Shown here piece by piece: positions 56,612-64,000 of a DNA stretch of 64,000 nt. A program made the translations under genes and the position numbers. The notes under the pieces are model-generated. The model was not told where the DNA came from. It was given only the letters and a program-made list of their open reading frames with translations, and searched no databases. The DNA comes from Chrysoporthe austroafricana (lineage: Eukaryota > Ascomycota > Sordariomycetes > Diaporthales > Cryphonectriaceae). Location of the stretch: positions 1,798,001 to 1,862,000 of the forward strand of contig JYIP02000005.1 of assembly GCA_001051155.2 (NCBI GenBank), written 5' to 3'. The first letter of the stretch is position 1; every line of letters begins with the position of its first letter.

Positions 56612-57620
56612 ATGGGGGGCAAATCCGCTAACAAGGCCGGCTACTTCGACAAGCTCAAGGGCTTGCTCGAGGAGTACAAGTCCGTCTTCATCGTCGGCGT
56701 CGACAATGTCTCGTCTCAGCAGATGCACGAGATTCGTCAGGCCCTCCGCAATGAGGCTGTCGTCCTGATGGGCAAGAACACCATGGTATGCTCCCAGTGC
56801 TCACACATGTCGAGAGTAGGCGCGCTGGCGCTGACACTTCATCCCACCAAAGGTTCGCCGTGCCCTCAAGACCTTCATCCCCGACACCCCCGAGTACGAG
56901 CGTCTCCTGCCTTACGTCAAGGGCAACGTCGGCTTCGTCTTCACCAACGGTGACCTCAAGACCATCCGTGACAAGATCCTCGACAACAAGGTCGCTGCTC
57001 CCGCCCGTGCTGGTGCCGTCGCCCCCGCCGATGTGTGGGTCCCCGCTGGCAACACCGGTATGGAACCCGGCAAGACCTCCTTCTTCCAGGCCCTCGGTGT
57101 CCCCACCAAGATCGCTCGTGGTACCATCGAAATTACGGCCGACCTGAAGCTCGTCGAGGCCGGCAGCAAGGTCGGCCCCTCCGAGGCCACCCTGCTGAAC
57201 ATGCTCAACATCTCGCCCTTCACCTACGGTCTGGCTGTTGAGCAGGTCTACGACCAGGGCAACTGCTTCCCTCCTTCCGTGCTGGACATCAGCGAGGACC
57301 AGCTGCTCAAGTCCTTCTCCAGCGCCGTCACCACCATCGCCACCATCTCCCTGGCCCTGGACTACCCCACCCTGCCGTCCATCATGCACTCCCTGGTCAA
57401 CGGCTACAAGAAGGTCCTAGCCGTCGCCATCGAGACCGAGTTCAGCTGGCCCGAGATTGAGGAGCTCAAGGACCGCATCGCCAACCCCGATGCCTATGCT
57501 GCCGCCGCCCCTGTGGCTGAGGCCAGCGGCGACTCCGGTGCCGCGCCTGCTGCGGAGGAGAAGAAGGAGGAGGAGGAAGAGGATGAGGACGAGGACATGG
57601 GCTTCGGTCTCTTCGACTAA
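56612..57620 (+). CDS. RPP0: 60S acidic ribosomal stalk protein P0 (uL10)
   Basis: Two exons (56612-56785, 56853-57620) encode 313 residues, the normal length. The N-terminal L10 domain begins [20 protein letters not shown] and contains the rRNA-contact segment MHEIRQALR and [13 protein letters not shown] across the 67-base intron. The P1/P2-binding helices follow. The Ala-rich hinge leads to the acidic tail ending EDMGFGLFD, shared with P1 and P2 and used to recruit elongation factors. The protein anchors the stalk on the large ribosomal subunit. The 3'-coding sequence shows strong C-ending codon use, as for a highly expressed gene. Confidence 0.97.
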
Positions 57621-58128
57621 ACGCTCTCCTCTGACGACAACTCGCTGACGATTGATCAATGACAAATGGCCGTGTTCCAACGACAAGCAAAAACCGAACG
57701 CCAAAATTTGTCAGAATGCGGAAAATTATAAAAGAATTGGGCTTATCTGGTTCGCCGGATTGGGGAGTTTACTGGGGAGGACAATATACCCCTTTGAGGT
57801 AGTTCAACAACTACGGATCATTTACTCCCAACCATTGCGCTAGTCTTGCCGCAACCGTGACAGTTTAAGATGGGAATGTGGATGATCAATGGTGAGTCGC
57901 CTTTTACCTTCTTTCTCAGCCCAAGGATGTGTCCAAGATTAGAAAAAACATAACACAAGAGCTTTTTAACCCTGAACTATCTGATGACAACCCATCACCA
58001 CCCTATGAGACATCATTCATCCTCCAGAATTTCGCTCAGATCATCTTTGCACAGTGGGGTATCTTTGCTAACATACTGGAAGTTGTACAGGTATCCTACA
58101 AGTCCTTTGCCGATTGATATGTGTAGTC
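57621..58128. other. Convergent 3' region
   Basis: Contains the 3' flanks of P0 (+) and MSH1 (-). More AT-rich by eye than its surroundings. No gene seen. Confidence 0.5.
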
Positions 58129-61100
58129 TTAGCCGGCCGCTTGCACCTCTGTTCTTAACGTGCTTTCTCCTGTCCCCAGTGTGTTGACCATCTCCTTCCC
58201 CTGCTGAGGTATTACGACCTCCCTCGCTGTACGCAGCGCTGCCTCAGGCAATCCCGCCAGCCTCGCGACCTTGAGCGCGTGGCTCTGCCGATTGATTCCC
58301 CTGCGTAGCTTGTGCACGTAGGCAAACCCGCCCTGCTCGTCCTCCGCCACATCCGTGCAGTACATCTCCACCGTGCCCCTCTCCCCTCCATCCTCGACCC
58401 TCATCCCATGCTCCGCTACCAAATCTGCGACCCCATGGAAGTGCGTCGCAAACAGCGTCCTGCACCGATTAACGGTGACCAGATGGTGCAGACACGCGAA
58501 CGCCACGGCGCAACCATCCTCAGGCGCCGTGCCCCGCCCGATCTCGTCCATGATGACGAACGAGCGAGGTGTCGCCTGTCGCAGGATGGTGGCCGTCTCG
58601 AGCATTTCTACCATGAAGGTGCTCTGATCGCGGTACAGGTTGTCGGCGGAGCCCACGCGGCTGAACATGGCATCCACGATCCCGATCTCCGCGTACGAGG
58701 CCGGTACGTAGCAGCCGATCTGCGCAAGGATCGTGATGAGGGCATTTTGTCGGAGGAAGGTCGATTTGCCGGCCATATTGGGACCTGTGATGAGCCATAC
58801 TCGGCCGTGGTGTGACGGTGGCGCTGACTCGGAGGTGGTTGTTCTAGAGTTGAGGGCTGGGCTGGAGCCCACGAAACAGTCGTTACTCGTGAACGTCCTG
58901 CCAGCCTCCCTCAGTCCGCCTTCGACGGTCGGATGTCGGCCGCCGACGATGACATGCGCTGTGCCGTTGTTTAGCACAGGCCTGACGAGGTTTCCTTCCA
59001 GGGCGAGCCTTGCGAAAGAGGTCGCAATGTCCAACTCGTCAAGCACGCCGGCGTTCCGCCGCAGCTTGACGATGTTGCGTATCGCCTGCTGCCTCAGCTC
59101 GGTAAAGACGCGCTGCTCTTCAGCGCGGATCTGGAAGCGGGCCTGGTCCAGCCTGCGTCCCAGCTCCGTCCACTCAGGCAGGTGGAACGAGCGCGAGGAC
59201 GCTGTAGAGCGCCCTGTCAGGTTCGGGATTTGGGACAGACTGGCGTTCTTGAGGTCACGTCGCCCTTTGATGTGCGCGATGTGGCCGAGCCCGGGCGTCC
59301 ATTTGAGCGTGAGTGAGGGCGCCTCGAGGCGTGCGCGAAGACCCTCAGCGAGCGCCTCGCGCTCGGCCAGGAGGCCTTCAAGCTCGGCGTGCAAGTGCTT
59401 TAGATGAGGGCTGGCGTCCGGCTTCATGATCCACACCTCGTTGTCTTCGCCGTAGAAGTCACGGATGGAGGGGGCCTTGCGCTTCTTGGCGGATTTGGGT
59501 AGCAGTGAGGAGTCCTCGGCTGAGCCTTCGGTGTCGACTACCTCCCGGGCCAGAGCTATCATATTGTTGGCCTCGTCGTCCTCGATCTGGTGCTGCTGGA
59601 CGATGCCCTCCTCGTCAATCGCTGAGCGGATACGGCGGGCGAGCTCCCGCGGGGTGTCGAGGACGATGCGCTCAGTCATTGTCTTGAGGCAATCCTTCTC
59701 TGCGGGCGATTCAGCATCGTTAGCAGAAACAGCTCCCAGGAGCAGAATGACAATGTCCTCTGTAGCCTTGATCGTGCTCGCCAGGTCCAGGAGGTCGTCC
59801 GGATCTCCCCGGCCCAGCGCAAATTTCTGTACCAGCCTCTGGGAGTCATGGCTTCGTCTCAATAGCAGTGTGATGCCCTCTCGTAGTGGCTCGTCGGCAA
59901 TGAAGCAAGCTACCAGGTCCTGACGGAAACGGATAGTATCTAGAGAAGAGGAGGGGGCGCTAAGCCACTCGTTGAGAAGCCGGGCGCCGCTCTTTGTCAC
60001 CGTCCTCCTAATAGCGTGTAGTAGACTGCCTCGGAACCCGCCGTCTCGTATGGTCTGCTTGATCTCGAGAGAGCGCATGCCATTCTTGTCGATGTTCATA
60101 ACCTGCATCGTCTCGTGACGAAGTGGGGGCTGCAGTTTCATGCTGATCCCCTGCAGCCGGTCCCTCACGTAGTGAAGCAGCAGGCTACCCGCCCTGACCT
60201 CGTCTTCCGTGAAAGCCTCCACGCTCTGCGGGGGTAATTCGGACTCGAGCATGGGTGCCCAGTCGGAAATAGCCGTCGGCTCCCCTAGGGGAGCGTACGT
60301 GATGAGGTGCCTCTCCTCGGCAAGGATGGAGAATATCTCATGACCGGTGCGGGACTGGAAGTCCTCATCTAACACAACCTCCCTCGGAGAGATTCGGGAG
60401 AGCATCGAGCCCAACGAGCCCAGGCTCGTGGCGTGTGTGAAGAAGTGACCTGTCGACAGATCCAGCCAGGCCAGGCCAATGGGCGCGGAGGCGTCCGCAG
60501 CGGCATCAGGAGACGCGGAATCTGAGCTAAGATCAGGGGCCTCCGACACCTCGGCCGCCAGCTTCTCTTCCTTTGGTATATGCACCGCCATGACGTAGTT
60601 GTTGGCATAGGGATCCATGAACTGCTCGTCGATGAGCGTGCCAGGGGTGATAATGCGGGCAACCTTTCGATCGTGCATTAAGCCACCGGATTTGGCCTTC
60701 TCCGGCGCATTGTTCGGGAACTCTTCCGCGACGGCCACGTACCGATTCAAGTCCTGGACCAAGATCTTGAGGAACCGGTCAAGCTGAAAGAAAGGAAAAC
60801 CGGACTGCGATCGATATAGATCAGAAGACTAGGACAGATCGCGCTACTCAGGAAGGAAAACGTATGACTGTCGTCCAAGGAAGGAAGGAAGAAGCAAAAT
60901 TAGGTTCACTCAGGTTGCAGTTTACCATTGATACTGGCCCGGCGGCGGTCTTCTTCTGGGCGACCTTGAGGTTCAGCAGCGGGCCGTACTCGTCAGCATG
61001 CTCAAAGTACAGCTCATAGAAGCCGCCCACCCGCGTCAACAGCACGCAGTTGTCGAACTTCTGCATGTTGCGACGCGCCTGTAACACGACCGTGGGATAG

Positions 61101-61348
61101 GCCGGCGCGGCTGGCGGCTCCTCCTCCAGGGCGGGCAGGTGATCAGACCGTATGACGCCCTGTGGCAGATCGTCCAGGCTCACCGTCTTGGTCTTTTTTC
61201 CCCGGACCTGGGTTCCGATCTGGGGAAGCCCGCAAGGGGGTCTCCGCCGCAGAGCCGGCAGACCACATCGGAGAGCTGGTATGTGTTGACGCCCAGAATA
61301 TCGTATGCCGTTGAGGACGCGTGACGGCCCCACGCGTGAGGGCAGCAT
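58129..61348 (-). CDS. MSH1: Mitochondrial MutS homologue Msh1
   Basis: Two exons on the minus strand (60926-61348, 58129-60804) encode about 1032 residues. The N-terminus is Arg-rich and poor in acidic residues (LPSRVGPSRVLNGIRYSGRQ), fitting a mitochondrial presequence. The mismatch-recognition motif GGFYELYF (Phe-x-Glu type) is present at about 110. The connector, lever and clamp regions follow. Walker A, GPNMAGKSTFLRQ, lies near 815. The later motifs are STFMVEMLETATILR, DEIGRGTAPEDG and TLFATHFH. The C-terminus KVARLAGLPEAALRTAREVV is the MutS dimer helix. The acceptor of the 121-base intron is set by the motif SGFPFFQLDRFL. The upstream TTG of the longer frame is not used. Confidence 0.93.
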
Positions 61349-61688
61349 CAAGACGTATGGTATGTTGAGGTCTCGTGATTGCCTGGCCTCAACACGCCGT
61401 CACGCCCCGCTTCAAGACAGTGTACAAAGGGCTCTTCTGGAAATAAAATGAAACGCGGATTGTGGTGAGATTTCATGCCGAGGTCGCCTGACGACTGAAT
61501 CTCCAATCTCCAGTTTAAGGTCGAGCTCCTGAAAGTAACAACGGATATTTGTTAAACCCAGGCCAGGGTTCGTATAACCCTGACAGCATTGCAATGCAGT
61601 ATGCAGGGCTAGATCCCAGCATCAATCTGCAGGAAAAGTTTTGCAACTATATATTACAGAGTTGCCAAGGGTTAATCATAAGCAAGTC
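61349..61688. other. Intergenic, MSH1 promoter and tRNA 5' flank
   Basis: 340 bases with no coding frame. By eye AT-rich in the part next to the tRNA gene. Confidence 0.5.
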
Positions 61689-61760
61689 GCCCGCTTGGCT
61701 CAGTGGTAGAGCGTATCACTAGTAATGATAAGGTCATCAGTTCGATTCTGATAGTGGGCA
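61689..61760 (+). tRNA. tRNA-Thr (anticodon AGT)
   Basis: 72 bases fold as a full cloverleaf. The acceptor stem is GCCCGCT with AGTGGGC (one G-T pair). The D arm is GCTC-AGTGGTA-GAGC. The anticodon arm is TATCA-CTAGTAA-TGATA, with anticodon AGT at its centre. The variable loop is AGGTC, the T arm ATCAG-TTCGATT-CTGAT, and the discriminator base is A. There is no intron. With A34 read as inosine it decodes ACU, ACC and ACA. A run of five T at 61786-61790 serves as a pol III terminator. The anticodon and T stems are unusually A/T-rich for a GC-rich nuclear genome. Confidence 0.92.
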
Positions 61761-61785
61761 ATCACAACGATTCCCCGGAACATTA

Positions 61786-61790
61786 TTTTT
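61786..61790 (+). terminator. RNA polymerase III T-run terminator
   Basis: Five consecutive T 26 bases after the tRNA 3' end; position and length fit pol III termination. Confidence 0.6.
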
Positions 61791-64000
61791 GTCCCCCTTT
61801 TACTCAGTCAGGTCCTTAACTGGCATCTCCTGAAATAGATTTGGCTTCAATCCGAGACTGCCGAGATATCTGATCAGCGATGGACGATGTGGTCTTTCGG
61901 AGAGAACGTAGCTCACTCTCACGAAACGGGCAGAAATTACCATGGCGACCTGGTAATTAGCAGAACCCTTTGGTGTGAAAAACACAGAGTTCCAGACCAG
62001 AACCCAAAAAGCAAGCAAAGTCACTCGATTGGTGCAACACTCATGGAGCATCAAGCTGGAGTGATGATGATGGTGATACAGGTACAAATGCGAAGAAATA
62101 CAGGCAGGGGGTCATCAGAACACCTGAGGATCTCCATGATCCGAGCTAATAATATCAAATGTGCCAGGGCCTTCATGCTAGGCACATCACAACAAACGCA
62201 TAAATAAGAACTTTCATGGCATAGCAAACCGGTGCTAGAATGCCGTCTGAACCTCACCGGCACTATCCCTCACATTGTCCATGTGCTCGGCTTCAGTTTA
62301 GATCAAAAATTCTCACATATCGTGACTGTTTACTACATTCAGAGCTGAAACCGCATCCAGCTCAGTGATACTTCTCAGCTATGCTTAATAGTCACATTTC
62401 ATGAGGGATACGCAACATGTCGATGTTTTTGATGAAGATGCCCCCCCTTGGAGCACTATGACTTTAAGGATATTCCGTTAGGAGGGTCACATCCCTAGAT
62501 TCAATATCCGGTGAAACATTGGCACTAACATATGACGGCATGGCGAAGGTCCTTGAATGTTTCTTGAAGCCCTAGGTCGTTTGATCCGATGGCCTAAGAA
62601 ACTTCAGAACAGTCATGTCTATTCAGAATGTGGGAGAGTTGCTAAAGCCTCGCCAGTGCCCTTTTGATATATAATACTTGAGGACCACCCCCCTCCCCAC
62701 ATTGAGCAAGCTGGGGCGATAGTCCTGTACATGGTTGTGTGAATAGCGAACTGTGGCCATGCTTGGGGCTTGTAGACTTGCACTGCAAGAGCAGCGGGCT
62801 CAGACAGAACCACGGTGAAATCTCATGTGAGCAACGCAGGCTCTCGTGCAATGGTGTACAGGTCGAGCCATGCCAGTAGTTGCAGACTTGCGTGGCCTGT
62901 TGGGCCTTGTATCAACGACCAGGGATGGGCAGCCTTGAAGGACGATTCAACCGAGGCCTCAAAATTGTTGCCACCTTCATCCCCGATGCCCAGAAAGTCG
63001 GATTTCAAAAATACGGTCGATGCCCGTGTCTGTATCTGTATACTATAATTATATGGTTAATTCTCGTGCGTGGAACGGTCGACCCTTGATTGCGATGCGT
63101 GGATTGGTTATTTGCCCGAAGACCTAGTGCCCAATAGTGTGCACATTGCCTTGAAATGGAAGGAGGTTGACTGCAGATAAGAGCGGGTAGTTCATCCTGC
63201 CGTATAATACGTCCTACGACCCTTTAGCTTGATGATCTTTCCGGCGTTTTGAAGTGCTTCCCGTGACTATTCCCGAGACGTTCATTGCTGGAGATGTTCG
63301 GTCACTGGTTTGCGTGGCGCCATATCTTAGCAGATGATACTTAGCAGATGATACGGAGCGTCTCCCAAGCGCAGCATGGGAGGCCCGCGCCTTGAACACC
63401 ACCACGAGACGGCGACTTCGCCCGTTGAGGCCATCGCATACTTAGTACGGGCAGGGAAAAAACCGCGGTGGTCAAACCGGTCAGGTAATTATATGGATTC
63501 AGGTGGAGCTCAATCTACCGCATCCCCGCCGGAGAAGCTGCAAGCTGCCTGCGTTCCCTGCCACGCCGATGCACAACCATATGGCCATGCAGCGATAACC
63601 GGCTGGAGGATGGCCTGGCTGGTCTCTAGAAGACTGCAGGGAACGACACGCCCTCGGGCTTGCAGGATCTGAACCACGCGTGGGTCAGGCCCTCCCGGCC
63701 GGAAATGCAATCTTCAACCCCCCACCTCGGGAAGCCAGCGAAAAGCTTGTATGGTGCATCGCATCTTCCTCGGCAGGGGATTGTTTGTGATAGCGGAGGC
63801 GCTCTTCTGTAGCCGTGAGTGGACACGGCGTGGTGGAGGCCCTGAGGGCGTGCCCTGCCGAGCGTCTGAGACCGTTTGAGAGTGTCGTCAAACCTCGGGA
63901 ACCCACCGTGGTCGGTACCATAGTAGGTACCGAGCACGTGCCTCCCCAGACGTGCCAGGCCGAGGGGGAAGGTTACCGATTCTCCGAGGACGTCGCGATA
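61791..64000. other. Intergenic right edge
   Basis: Several frames of 60-106 codons on both strands, none with a recognisable domain or consistent splicing. A minus-strand frame from the right border to 63626 could be the end of a gene lying outside the window but is not supported by any motif. Confidence 0.45.

Noticed and set aside
63626..64000. Minus-strand frame entering from the right border as a partial gene
   Set aside because: No domain, no clear splice signals and irregular composition; cannot be judged without the sequence beyond the window.

Overview
The window is GC-rich nuclear DNA from a filamentous ascomycete (Pezizomycotina), most likely a Sordariomycete. The signs are many short GT-AG introns of about 50-180 bases, genes spaced 0.3-3 kb apart on both strands, long pyrimidine-rich leaders, and gene types typical of that group (SNT2 regulator, bZIP/DUF3425 factor, F-box/JmjC protein, CCCH/SMR protein). 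The assignment rests on gene content read by eye, not on a search.

Layout from left to right. 0.6-7.2 kb: a DUF1932-type dehydrogenase (+), a disordered orphan protein with a beta-like tail (+), and the mRNA-export adaptor Yra1/ALY (-). 8.4-16.4 kb: translation factor eIF4A (-), an F-box/JmjC oxygenase (+), and a CCCH/SMR protein (+). 17.5-28 kb: a VTT/TVP38 membrane protein (+), an unnamed coiled-coil protein with Cys-Pro motifs (-), a proline-iminopeptidase-like hydrolase (+) convergent with a secreted type-B carboxylesterase (-), and a BTB protein (-). 29.5-32.3 kb: a Hel308/HELQ-type helicase (-). 32.3-38.8 kb: a 6.5-kb stretch with no gene I can support. 38.8-44.6 kb: a very large SNT2 chromatin reader (+). 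45.2-50.8 kb: cytosine deaminase (-), a bZIP/DUF3425 factor (-) and a flavin amine oxidase (+). 52.5-61.4 kb: the farnesylated Hsp40 Ydj1 (+), the tRNA m7G-methyltransferase subunit Trm82 (-) head to head with ribosomal stalk protein P0 (+), and mitochondrial mismatch-repair protein MSH1 (-). 61.7 kb: one tRNA-Thr(AGT). The remaining 2.2 kb is unexplained.

Most genes are housekeeping: translation (eIF4A, P0, Trm82, tRNA-Thr), mRNA export (Yra1), protein folding (Ydj1), genome stability (Hel308, MSH1) and chromatin or transcription control (SNT2, bZIP, JmjC). There is no biosynthetic cluster, transposon, provirus or CRISPR array. All exon boundaries were placed by hand from splice motifs, frame and family resemblance; for every multi-exon model the exon lengths sum to an intact frame. 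The least understood pieces are the protein at 19.2-21.0 kb, the protein at 4.5-5.4 kb, and the large gap before SNT2.
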